The translations under genes and the position numbers were made by a program. A stretch of 64,000 bases of DNA, taken from the NCBI GenBank assembly GCA_027492205.1, contig JAOZFN010000008.1:1-64000 (forward strand), given 5' to 3'. Below the pieces are notes generated by a model. The model was not told where the DNA came from, made no database searches, and saw only the letters and a list, made by a program, of their open reading frames with translations. Positions 16,560 through 24,263 of the stretch are shown piece by piece. The stretch is from Thermoproteota archaeon (GTDB lineage: Archaea > Korarchaeota > Korarchaeia > Korarchaeales > Korarchaeaceae). How positions within the stretch are numbered: position 1 is the stretch's first letter; every line of letters begins with the position of its first letter.

Positions 16560-17816
16560 ATGTACGTGACCAAGCTCGTCTGCGCCCGCTGCGGCGAGGA
16601 GCACAGCCCGGAAGAGAGGGTCTACTTCTGCAGCAACATGGACGGCCGGCTGGACATCTACTATGACTACGATGCCATAGCGGATGTCCTGACGAGGGAG
16701 GAGCTAGAACTCAGGCCCGGGGGTACCTGGAGGTACCGCGAGCTCCTCCCTATCGAGGAGGATACCCCCGTCGTATACCTGGGAGAGGGGAACACTCCGC
16801 TGATCAGGGCGACCAGGCTGGCGGACAGGCTTGGGTTCAGGAACCTGTACCTGAAGGACGAGACCAGGAACCCAACCTGGTCTTTCAAGGACAGGCCTAT
16901 GGCCGTCGGCGTGGCTAAGGCTATCGAGTTCGGCGTGAAGACCGCCGTTACCGCGTCTAGCGGGAACGCCGCCGCCGCGCTCGCGGCCTTCGGAGCAAAG
17001 GCAGGGATCGACGTGATCACCTTCGTCCCACACTTCGCCGGTCTTGGGAAGGTGGCCCAGCTCCAGCTCTACGGGGCCAAGGTGGTCCGGCTGAAGTGGG
17101 AGACCGAGGAGGACCCCACGGTCAAGATGATGGTCGAGATGGTGAGGAGGCGCGGATGGTACCCCTCCCCCAGCTTCGGCCCCTTCAACCCCTACCAGTT
17201 CGAGGGGAACAAGACCATGGCGTACGAGATCCTCGAGCAGCTGGGGTGGAGGGCGCCGGACTGGGTCGTGATCCCCGTCGGCGGAGGGGGGCTCCTGGCG
17301 GGCAACTGGAAGGGCTTCAAGGAGTTCAAGGAGCTCGACTTCGTCGGCGACCTCCCGAGGATAGCAGCGGTGCAGTCGACTGGGTGCGCGCCCCTGGTCA
17401 GAGCCTACCAGCAGGGCAGGGGACCCTTCGAGATCGAGCCGTGGGGGAGGCCCGACACCGTGGCCACCGGACTGGAGGATCCGTTCCCGTGGGACGGAGA
17501 TGCGGCCCTCACGGCTATAAGGGAGTCAAACGGGACGGCCGTGGCTGTGACGAACGAGGAGATCCTCGAGGCCCAGCGCCTCCTCGCGAGGTACGAGGGG
17601 ATATTCGCCGAGCCCTCCGGGGTCGCGTCGCTGGCGGGCCTGATCAGGCTGAAGGACGAGGGGGTCGTGGATCCCACCGACCTCATAGTGGTGGAGGTCA
17701 CCGGCTCCGGCCTGAAGGACCCGGACGTGGTGGTGGAGGCCGTTGGGACGCCGCCGGTCGTGGAGCCGACGGTGGATCACGTAGAGACCTACCTGTCCTC
17801 CATAGGGACGCTCTGA
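16560..17816 (+). CDS. thrC: threonine synthase
   Basis: A 418-residue PLP enzyme of the threonine synthase fold-type II group. An N-terminal zinc-ribbon-like segment (C9, C12, C24) precedes the catalytic domain, as in archaeal ThrC. PLP lysine K110 lies in SFKDRP; TASSGNAAAALAAFGAKAG and the phosphate-binding PVGGGGLL follow. It converts O-phosphohomoserine to threonine. A cysteate synthase, a ThrC paralogue in coenzyme M synthesis, is an alternative worth considering because a ComA-like gene is nearby, but length and ribbon fit threonine synthase. Confidence 0.8.
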   Translation: MYVTKLVCARCGEEHSPEERVYFCSNMDGRLDIYYDYDAIADVLTREELELRPGGTWRYRELLPIEEDTPVVYLGEGNTPLIRATRLADRLGFRNLYLKDETRNPTWSFKDRPMAVGVAKAIEFGVKTAVTASSGNAAAALAAFGAKAGIDVITFVPHFAGLGKVAQLQLYGAKVVRLKWETEEDPTVKMMVEMVRRRGWYPSPSFGPFNPYQFEGNKTMAYEILEQLGWRAPDWVVIPVGGGGLLAGNWKGFKEFKELDFVGDLPRIAAVQSTGCAPLVRAYQQGRGPFEIEPWGRPDTVATGLEDPFPWDGDAALTAIRESNGTAVAVTNEEILEAQRLLARYEGIFAEPSGVASLAGLIRLKDEGVVDPTDLIVVEVTGSGLKDPDVVVEAVGTPPVVEPTVDHVETYLSSIGTL

Positions 17817-18280
17817 GCGGTCAGCCGCTGCGGAGGCTCGGATCCGAAGAGACGCTCAGCTGAGAGTTGGGCCCCAACTCCAGCCCAAGACCGAGCGAGA
17901 GAGGTCGACCGGGGGAAGGGCCAGCGGGGTGGAGCTATACTTACTGGGGACAGGGACCTGATTGACGACCTCATCTACGCTTCCTCGCGGGAGTTCGGGG
18001 TCAACCTCCTCACGATCGACGCGGCCTTTCTGGAGTTCCTGAAGGATCACGGCCTGCCAACCGACTCGGTGATGACCCCCGAAGCCTTCAAGAGAGTTGT
18101 CGGGTCTCCCGTCCGCTGAAGGCGCGGGGCGCCGAATCTGAGAACGCGCGCGTTAGCAAGCGACCACGAGGGCCCGTGAAGGCCCTTAGCCTGGACGTCA
18201 GCTTCAGGGAGTTCTCAAAGCCAGGGGATTCGACCACGAGAGGCTCATCTATCACATGGAGCCGGCGAGTCAGGCGGAGA
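17817..18280. other. gene-poor stretch containing a PIN-domain remnant
   Basis: 464 bp between thrC and the MBL hydrolase. Apart from the remnant at 17943-18119, I see only short, low-quality frames. A protein-like piece reading GFDHERLIYHMEPASQ near 18220-18270 hints at another decayed gene, unassigned. Confidence 0.4.
17943..18119 (+). pseudogene. C-terminal remnant of a PIN-domain (VapC-like) toxin gene
   Basis: 58 codons with no start reading TGDRDLIDDLIYASSREF, then GVNLLTIDAAFLEFLKDHGL, split here, which matches the C-terminal half of PIN ribonucleases: DDLIYA at the third acidic position and LLTID before the last strand. The N-terminal half, with the first catalytic aspartate, is missing and no antitoxin gene precedes it. 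Interpreted as a truncated toxin. Confidence 0.55.
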
Positions 18281-19006
18281 CTATCCGGGCCCGGCGCGAC
18301 GGTCAAAAGCGGAACCCCCGGTGATGAAAGGGACTCCATGCCCCGGTATCACCACCTCGGCCAGCCTCGCCAGGAGCGAGGCGCTTCTCCTAGCCTCCTC
18401 GGCCGAGTAGAAGTCCCGGTTAAGCGAGTAGACTTTGCCCGACCTGAACCAAGACTCCGAGATCACCGCGTCCCCTGCGACCGCCACCTTGGCCCTGGTG
18501 AGGGTGTTCACCCCCCAGGGTCTCCCCCTGAGGACCGCGTCCACCAGCAGTGACGCGTGCGATGCGACGTGCCCCGGGGTGTAGATCACCTTGACGCCCG
18601 GGCAGATCTCCTCCCCGTCCCGCACCCCCATCAGGCCCCTTATCCGTCCCTCCAGCGGCCTCGACCCCAGCCATCGGGCCGACGTGAACATGTGGAGGTT
18701 CCCGGCGTGGTCTAGGTGGTGGTGCGTGAGGAAGACGATGTCCACATCGTTTGGCCTCAACCCCTCACCCTCGAGCGCGGTTCTGAGGCATCTTGCGTTC
18801 CTCTTCACGTTCTCCTCGGAGAGGTCCCACTCCCTGTCGAATCCCGTGTCCACCAGGGTGAGCCTGCCGTCTACGCACTCGATCAGGGTGACCGTCGAGC
18901 CGCCCCCAACCCCCAAGAGAGCTCTAAGCGTCACATAGCGTTCATCTGACCCGGGTTCGGCCAGGAGAGTTCCCAGCTTGAGAATCTTGACCCTCGGGAG
19001 GTTCAC
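18281..19006 (-). CDS. metallo-beta-lactamase-fold hydrolase
   Basis: A 241-residue MBL-fold enzyme. The metal motif THHHLDH is at 94-100, with further ligands in TPGHVASH, VAGDAV and IPGHG. The insert VVIPGHGVPF and overall length fit the lactonase/MBLAC1-like group, not glyoxalase II or RNase Z. The GTG start at 19006 lies about 26 nt after TATATT (near 19031), suggesting a leaderless mRNA. Substrate unknown. Confidence 0.75.
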   Translation of the reverse strand: MNLPRVKILKLGTLLAEPGSDERYVTLRALLGVGGGSTVTLIECVDGRLTLVDTGFDREWDLSEENVKRNARCLRTALEGEGLRPNDVDIVFLTHHHLDHAGNLHMFTSARWLGSRPLEGRIRGLMGVRDGEEICPGVKVIYTPGHVASHASLLVDAVLRGRPWGVNTLTRAKVAVAGDAVISESWFRSGKVYSLNRDFYSAEEARRSASLLARLAEVVIPGHGVPFITGGSAFDRRAGPG

Positions 19007-19444
19007 ACTATTCTGGCCTCGGCTCTGAATATATCATCCTAACAGAACCTTTAGCATGGACCTCTCGGCTCAACCTATCGGAGTGAGCGTCGTCAAGGTT
19101 TGCAGGAGGGGGTGTTCGCCGGACCCTCCACCTCGCAGTGTATGTCCAGGGGAACGCCCTCGAGGGGAGCTTCCTGGAGCGCGCCGCCTCGTCGCGCTGC
19201 TGACCCACCTGCCGATCGTGGTCAGCCGCAGGAGGACCAAGGGTGAGCCTTCTCAGCCTCCGACCCACGCGGACGTGGGAGGGTCGTCTCGCGTGGTCGG
19301 GCCTGATCTCCGCCCACTCCTCCACCTTTTTCGGTGCTGAGCGGGCGCCGCCCACTGAATTGAATTAGGGTTACCCTGGGAATGTGCGCATCCGCGACCT
19401 GGCCGTCGATGGTCGGCCCCGCCCTACCCGGCCGGGCCCGGGGG
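19007..19444. other. intergenic stretch, no supported gene
   Basis: About 440 bp. Several short frames on both strands have arginine/proline-rich, unlikely composition. A plus-strand piece reading VYVQGNALEGSFLERAASS near 19140-19195 is protein-like but bounded by stops; it may be a decayed gene. Confidence 0.4.
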
Positions 19445-19918
19445 TCACCACACGACCTCCACGCCGAGGCTCTTGGCCACGTAGGATAGGTCGGCGTCTC
19501 CAGTCAGGATGGGCGCACCCTCCGCCTGGGCGGCGCGTATGACCGTGGCGTCCGTCAGGCTCAGCCTCCTGGCCGCCAGCTCCCGGTCGCCGGAGGAGGC
19601 CAAGATCCCGTCGCCCCTCTCCTTTATCTCCGCGGCCGCCAGGTAGTCCTCGAGCGTCACCTCCAGCACCCTGAAGTAGGCTGAGAAGAAGGCCCGTACC
19701 TCTCCCATGCTGCCGAGCCCGGGCACCCTGCCCCTGAGCCAGTGGACGGCGAACTCGTAGGGCACTGTCGGTGGGACGAGCCCCTCGAACTCGCCCTCCC
19801 TGATCCCGCGGAGCACACGCTCCGCCCTCGGGGGCAGCTCCCCGAAGACCATGGCCATGAGGGCGTAGGTGTCCACGACAACCCTGTCTCTGCCCGCCCT
19901 ACTCCCTCTTCCACTCAC
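19445..19918 (-). CDS. vapC: VapC-type PIN-domain toxin
   Basis: A 157-residue PIN-domain ribonuclease with the expected acidic residues: D16 (VVVDTYAL), E55 (PYEF), D123 (LTDATV) and D141 (LTGDAD). By family it cleaves RNA and is held inactive by the cognate antitoxin encoded just upstream, which it overlaps by 20 bp. The open frame begins at GTG 19918; a start nearer VVVDTY is possible. Confidence 0.8.
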   Translation of the reverse strand: MSGRGSRAGRDRVVVDTYALMAMVFGELPPRAERVLRGIREGEFEGLVPPTVPYEFAVHWLRGRVPGLGSMGEVRAFFSAYFRVLEVTLEDYLAAAEIKERGDGILASSGDRELAARRLSLTDATVIRAAQAEGAPILTGDADLSYVAKSLGVEVVW

Positions 19919-20156
19919 GGGCCCTCACCCGAGCTCTCTCGGCCTCCTCCTCGTCGAGTTCCCTCTCGGCCCCCTCAGCCGTTCCCAACCCGGCGCCGGA
20001 GCCCCAGACCTTCTCCCATAGGTCGAGGGGGGACATCACGATCTTCCCCTCCTTCACCTCGACCAGCAGGAGCATACCCTCCCTGATCCCGGCGCTCTCC
20101 CTGACTGCCTTCGGGAGGGCCACTATGCCCTTCCGGTACACCCTGACCACGCTCAT
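19899..20156 (-). CDS. vapB: AbrB-family VapB antitoxin
   Basis: An 85-residue protein. Residues 1-45 are a swapped-hairpin AbrB/MazE DNA-binding domain (SVVRVYRKGIVALPKAVRES, then GIREG); the acidic, helical tail is the toxin-wrapping part. I chose ATG 20156 because the domain begins there and because a promoter and operator lie directly upstream. Toxin gene overlaps its 3' end. Confidence 0.8.
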   Translation of the reverse strand: MSVVRVYRKGIVALPKAVRESAGIREGMLLLVEVKEGKIVMSPLDLWEKVWGSGAGLGTAEGAERELDEEEAERARVRAREWKRE

Positions 20157-20160
20157 CTCG

Positions 20161-20188
20161 GTTAAACCATATTGTTTAACTAATATAG
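20161..20188 (-). promoter_or_regulatory. vapBC promoter with perfect inverted repeat operator
   Basis: GTTAAAC, six bases, GTTTAAC at 20161-20180 is a perfect 7-bp inverted repeat. It lies between a TATA-like TATATT (20183-20188) and the vapB ATG at 20156, so an AbrB-type antitoxin bound there would block transcription: the classic autoregulated arrangement. Confidence 0.6.
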
Positions 20189-20264
20189 CTAACCAAGGAG
20201 GCGGGGCCTGGCGTCGCGAAACGGAACTTTCACGAAGCGCCGACAGCCCCCCTGGGAACAAAGC

Positions 20265-20299
20265 ACTATATACGTATCACTGATACGCCTACCGCTGAT
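20265..20299 (+). promoter_or_regulatory. padR promoter and palindromic operator
   Basis: TATATA at 20267-20272 is followed without gap by CGTATC-ACT-GATACG (20273-20287), a perfect 6-bp inverted repeat. The ATG at 20300 is about 28 nt from the box, so the transcript is probably leaderless. A dimeric PadR protein bound there would cover the TFB/polymerase site. Confidence 0.6.
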
Positions 20300-20677
20300 A
20301 TGAACGGGTGCCGAGGCCACTGCCGGTCAGGCCCTCCGGGCCTGATACCGCTCCTGATACTCAGGCTGGCGTATGAGGGGCCGGTTCACGGCTACCAGAT
20401 TATCGAGAGGGTGAGAGAGATGACGTCTGGCGACTACGCCCCGGAGACCGGCGTCGTCTACACCGCGCTGAGGAGGATGGAGAGGAGGGGCCTCCTGACC
20501 TCTCGGTGGGTGGAGGGGGCGGCGGGAGGCGACAAGCGAGTCTACGAGATAACGGAAGAGGGAGTCGAGACGCTCAAGGGGGGTTTAGAGGCCCTCTCGG
20601 CGAGGAGGAGACTCTTCGAGGAGCTGTTCGAGTTCTACGAGAAGACGTGGGGTGGTGGGAGTGGAGAAGGCAATTGA
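20300..20677 (+). CDS. PadR-family transcriptional regulator
   Basis: A 125-residue PadR winged-helix protein: ILRLAYEGPVHGYQIIERV, then TGVVYTALRRMERRGLLTSRW, and a wing ending YEITEEG. Repressors of this family control drug-exporter operons, and this gene is first in a padR-ATPase-permease operon (26-bp overlap with the next gene). Two cysteines and a histidine in the N-terminus (CRGHC) are unusual and might bind metal. An operator palindrome lies at its promoter. Confidence 0.85.
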   Translation: MNGCRGHCRSGPPGLIPLLILRLAYEGPVHGYQIIERVREMTSGDYAPETGVVYTALRRMERRGLLTSRWVEGAAGGDKRVYEITEEGVETLKGGLEALSARRRLFEELFEFYEKTWGGGSGEGN

Positions 20678-21587
20678 GGCGGAGGGGCTGACCAAGTACT
20701 ACGGCCCCCTGCTGGCGGTGGATCACGTGTCCTTCTCCGTGGAGAGGGGAGAGATCTTCGGCTTCCTCGGGCCAAACGGGGCCGGAAAGACCACGACCGT
20801 GAGGATGCTGACGGGCCTCACCGACCCGACCTCCGGGACCGCCAGGGTGGCCGGGCACGACGTGGTCAGGGAGCACAGGGCTGCGAAGATGGTCATCGGG
20901 CTGGTGCCCGAGGGCTCCAACGTCTATGCGGAGCTGTCCGTGTGGGACAACGTGATGTTCTCCGGAGAGATCCACGGCGTTCCCAGGGAGGAGAGGAAAA
21001 GGAGAGCGAAGGAGATCTTGGAGATGTTTGAACTCTACGGCAGGAGGAAGCAAAAGGCCGGAAAGCTATCGAAGGGATTGAAGAGGAGGCTGTCAATAGC
21101 GATGGCTCTGGTGCACGACCCGGAGGTGCTCTTCCTGGACGAGCCGACCTCAGGGCTCGACGTCCAGGCGGCCAGGCTTGTGAAGCGGATCGTGAGGGAG
21201 CTGAACGACAACGGCACAACGATCTTCCTCACCACGCACAACATGGACGAGGCCAACACGCTCTGCCACAGGGTCGCCGTGATAAACCGGGGCAGGATAG
21301 CAGCCATAGATACGCCGGAGAGGCTGAAGATGATAGTCGAGAAGACCCACTCGGTCGTGGTGTCCTTCTCTTCTCGCCCGTCCTGGTTGAGGCGGAGGCT
21401 CGAAGGGCTGCCGTCCGTTGAGGGGGTGCTTGAGGAGGGAGACAAGTTCAGGCTCTACACAGGAGACCCTCCCACCGTCCTGGAGGCGGTGTTCGAGCTG
21501 GCCAGGGCAGAGGGACTGAGGATCCTGAGTCTGAACACCTCGGGCCCGACCCTGGAGGACGTGTTCGTCAGGCTCACGGGGGGATGA
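20652..21587 (+). CDS. ABC exporter ATP-binding protein (DrrA type)
   Basis: A 311-residue ATPase: Walker A GPNGAGKTTT, signature LSKGLKRRLSIA, Walker B VLFLDEPTSGLD, H-loop TTHNM, and the DrrA-type C-terminal domain ending GPTLEDVFVRLTG. It likely powers efflux of a hydrophobic compound with the permease, whose gene overlaps it by 4 bp. Start GTG 20652 lies within padR. Confidence 0.85.
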   Translation: MVGVEKAIEAEGLTKYYGPLLAVDHVSFSVERGEIFGFLGPNGAGKTTTVRMLTGLTDPTSGTARVAGHDVVREHRAAKMVIGLVPEGSNVYAELSVWDNVMFSGEIHGVPREERKRRAKEILEMFELYGRRKQKAGKLSKGLKRRLSIAMALVHDPEVLFLDEPTSGLDVQAARLVKRIVRELNDNGTTIFLTTHNMDEANTLCHRVAVINRGRIAAIDTPERLKMIVEKTHSVVVSFSSRPSWLRRRLEGLPSVEGVLEEGDKFRLYTGDPPTVLEAVFELARAEGLRILSLNTSGPTLEDVFVRLTGG

Positions 21588-22483
21588 ACATGCCTGTGGG
21601 TGGGAGCCACGTTCGCCTGGACTTCATGGCCGCCTGGGCCATAGCCAAGAAGGACCTCAAGAGCTACTACGCCAGGCCGGGGGCGGTGATGTTCGGGATC
21701 ATGTTCCCGCTCTTCATGTTCCTCTCCTTCATCGTGGGGAGGAACATCCCGGTGGAGCAGGCCCTGCCCGGCCTGACGTCAATGGTGGTGATGTTCAGCG
21801 CCTCCTCTATAGGGCCCTTCTCCATACCGCTGGAGAGGAGGCTCAAGACGTTCGACAGGCTCCTCTCGGCCCCCATATCCTTTCACGCCATACTGGCCGG
21901 GAAGGTGTTCGCTGGCGCGCTCTACGGGCTGGCGGTCGGGGCCGTCCCGGTGGCGGTCGGGACGCTGGCGCTCGGCGCCGAGGTCCCGAGCCCTGGCCTC
22001 CTCATCCTCGACCTGGCGGTGTCCTCGGCGTGCTTTGCCGCCATGGGGGTCATGTTCGCGTCCTTTCCGACGGAGAACCCGGGGAACGTAACCATCGCCA
22101 TGAACTTTGTCAGGCTCCCGATGCTCTTCGTGAGCGGGGTCTTCGTTCCGCTCAGCGGGGCGTCCCTGGCCGTGCGGCTTGCCTCGCTGGTCTCACCCCT
22201 GACTTACTCAAACGACCTGGCCAGGGTCTCGTACGGCGTTGGAGGGATGATGAGCGCGGTCCTCGACGTCGCGGGTCTTCTGGCGTTCGCGGCCGTCTTC
22301 GTGGCCTTGGGGGCCGTCCTGCACCGCAGGCTGAGGGAGTGGGCCGAGGCTTCCGGGGCGTTGCGGCCGGTAGGTCCTCTCTCGCCTCCCTCACGTCCCC
22401 CGGGCCTGAAACCAGACGCTAACCTGCAGCGTCGACCTCGCCGGTCAGGTGCCGGGCAGTACGGCTCGCGCGGCGCTCCGTGA
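21584..22483 (+). CDS. ABC-2 type permease of the PadR-controlled exporter
   Basis: A 299-residue ABC-2 membrane protein with six helices (about 35-55, 66-85, 108-135, 145-170, 178-200 and 233-253). It begins at ATG 21584 on the ATPase stop (ATGA-type overlap). The family domain ends near RRLREWAE (residue about 249); the proline- and arginine-rich tail of about 45 residues after it looks like readthrough into noncoding sequence and may mean the original stop is lost. Confidence 0.8.
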   Translation: MNMPVGGSHVRLDFMAAWAIAKKDLKSYYARPGAVMFGIMFPLFMFLSFIVGRNIPVEQALPGLTSMVVMFSASSIGPFSIPLERRLKTFDRLLSAPISFHAILAGKVFAGALYGLAVGAVPVAVGTLALGAEVPSPGLLILDLAVSSACFAAMGVMFASFPTENPGNVTIAMNFVRLPMLFVSGVFVPLSGASLAVRLASLVSPLTYSNDLARVSYGVGGMMSAVLDVAGLLAFAAVFVALGAVLHRRLREWAEASGALRPVGPLSPPSRPPGLKPDANLQRRPRRSGAGQYGSRGAP

Positions 22484-22988
22484 CGCCGATCCCGCCGCGC
22501 CCTTGCCTCCACCGGCGCCTCCGGGGGGATCGAGAGAGCGCGGACTCCGGGAGGGGGGGATCGGAGAGCCTGAGGCGCGGCGCCGCTGGCCCCGAGCTGG
22601 GATAATCGGCCAGCCTGGACGATCCGGCCATTTCACCCACGTTCCAGCGTGATCCGTTAAACGAGGCCTGCCTCGGCTGAGCAGGTGCCCTCCGGATGAG
22701 CCGAAAGGGGATCATCGCCGCGCGAGGGACTCATCGGCGGCGCCGATGAGGACGAGCCAACCCACGCGCTCGACCTGGCGATCGACTCGGGAGGAAAGAC
22801 TCTGTATGAGGCGCAGCTCGCCGACATATGCCTATACTCGAGCCTGGTTATGCTAGTGAATGCTATTTGTCGCGACGTGGGTGATCTGCAGGAGAGGATG
22901 CTGAAGCGGAGTTTTACGAGCAGTACGCTCCCCAGAACAGACCCTTAGGGACCCGGTTCCACCCGGCCAGGAGGACCCGTGCTCAACC
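22484..22988. other. gene-poor stretch with a possible decayed reading frame
   Basis: About 500 bp. A 67-codon plus-strand frame from 22745 to 22948 reads protein-like (THALDLAIDSGGKTLYEAQ), and the neighbouring frame from about 22900 continues FYEQYAPQNRPLGTRF, as if a frameshift had broken one gene. No start codon or family assigned. Confidence 0.35.
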
Positions 22989-23729
22989 TCAGGATATTGC
23001 GCCCTTCGCCGTTGTGCGGAGCATGTCTCTTGGAAGCCTCCCTGCGGCGACCAGCACGAGGATGGCGATGGGCGAGTCCGCCAGGGCGTGGCCGATCCAG
23101 GGGGCCACGATGCTGTTCCCGGTCAGGTAGAACGCCGAGCCCAGTATCACGCCACCTGAGAACCCCAGGAGGAAGTAGCCGAGGGCCGGCGCTCTGTCAC
23201 ACGACAGCGCGGCCGGCACCCCGTGGGCCAGGCCGAAGACCGCCGACTGGATCAGAATCGCCGCCAGGGGGCCAACCGCCCCCTGGAGCCGCCCCTGGAG
23301 GAGGCCCCTGAAGACCACCTCCTCGGCAGGAGCCAGCAGCGTTAGGGAGTAGGCCGCCTGCGCGACCCAGTTCCACGGAGGTCGGAGGCCCCTGAGCAGC
23401 GTCCAGCTCACAGACCCAGGTCTCTCCACAGCCCTGGCCAGCAGGCCGGAGAACGCCGCGTCTATCAGTAGGAATGCGACAATCGTCGGCGCGAAGGTCA
23501 GCGCCCCCACGCAGGCGTCCCTAAGGAGGTGGTCTGCTGTGAATCCGAGGGGGCGCAGGCCCCCCTCTCGAACCCCGTAGTAGAGGATCGCGCCTGCCAT
23601 TACGGGCAGCGCGACGGGGACGGAGATCTCCTCGTCCCCAGCGAGTCTTTTCAGGATGAGTGAGAAGGCGACGCCCGCAACCATCAGGAGGACAGACGCG
23701 AGGGCGTAGCGCCAAGCCGGAGGTGGCAT
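22989..23729 (-). CDS. CPBP-family intramembrane protease
   Basis: A 246-residue membrane protein with the three motifs of the CPBP (CAAX-protease/bacteriocin-processing, Rce1-like) family: EEVVFRG (136-142), FGLAHG (H169) and a third with H and D in IGHALADSP near 210. Seven or eight helices. Function in archaea unknown; relatives cleave membrane-bound substrates. I chose ATG 23729, after AGGAGGGTCC, over the open frame to 23801, which adds residues of no clear type. Confidence 0.8.
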   Translation of the reverse strand: MPPPAWRYALASVLLMVAGVAFSLILKRLAGDEEISVPVALPVMAGAILYYGVREGGLRPLGFTADHLLRDACVGALTFAPTIVAFLLIDAAFSGLLARAVERPGSVSWTLLRGLRPPWNWVAQAAYSLTLLAPAEEVVFRGLLQGRLQGAVGPLAAILIQSAVFGLAHGVPAALSCDRAPALGYFLLGFSGGVILGSAFYLTGNSIVAPWIGHALADSPIAILVLVAAGRLPRDMLRTTAKGAIS

Positions 23730-23852
23730 GAAGGACCCTCCTGGGCCAGACCCCTCCAGCTCGGCTGGATCGCTAAAAATGAGGGGGTCGATGGGGCCCA
23801 ACGCACGATGGAAAATTGTGTCCGCCGAGGGAGGGAGGCTGGCGGTCGCCCC

Positions 23853-24038
23853 TCAGGCCCTCCCCCTCGTCGAGTAGATTAGGACGGCCACGGCCGCGAC
23901 GGCAGCCAGGACTCCAGAGAGAGCCGCAGCGAGAGGGAATTCCAGCTCTGGGCTGGCCGAGGCCGGTGAGATCGACGCGAGAGAGACGCCCACCAGAAGG
24001 GTGAAGAGAACAACGACTCTCCTAAAGAAGGAAAGCAA
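23853..24038 (-). CDS. small exported or membrane protein, unknown
   Basis: A 61-residue protein starting at TTG 24038 directly behind AGGAGGTCC. It has a signal-like N-terminus (SFFRRVVVLFTLLVGVSLAS), a short linker rich in serine and proline, and a C-terminal membrane helix (about 37-57) ending in RGRA. No family recognised. The small size and strong ribosome site argue for a real gene; the longer frame to 24179 has no hydrophobic start. Confidence 0.4.
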   Translation of the reverse strand: MLSFFRRVVVLFTLLVGVSLASISPASASPELEFPLAAALSGVLAAVAAVAVLIYSTRGRA

Positions 24039-24263
24039 AGGACCTCCTAGAGGCTGTTCGTTTTTCCCTTCACGATTCTCGCTAAGCGTTGCCGCAACCC
24101 ACGTTCCAGATCTACGACTTCCACCGCGAGGGCGACCCCCCCAACTGATCTTCTCCATCATTGAGGGAGATTCACGCAAGAGCTTGGCCCCCTATCCCTA
24201 AGTCCATCGGCAATGGGGCTCCTGATCCAGAGAGGGAAGAGGCGGCCCCCGCGCTCTCCCCAC

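Noticed and set aside
16560-17816. Cysteate synthase instead of threonine synthase
   Set aside because: Considered because of the nearby ComA-like gene; the zinc-ribbon-like N-terminus and length fit threonine synthase better, though not decisively.
19056-19340. 94-residue plus-strand frame
   Set aside because: Proline/arginine-rich with no domain, no ribosome site, and in a decayed stretch.
22979-23311. Plus-strand frame over the CPBP protease
   Set aside because: Shadow frame; the minus strand has all three protease motifs.
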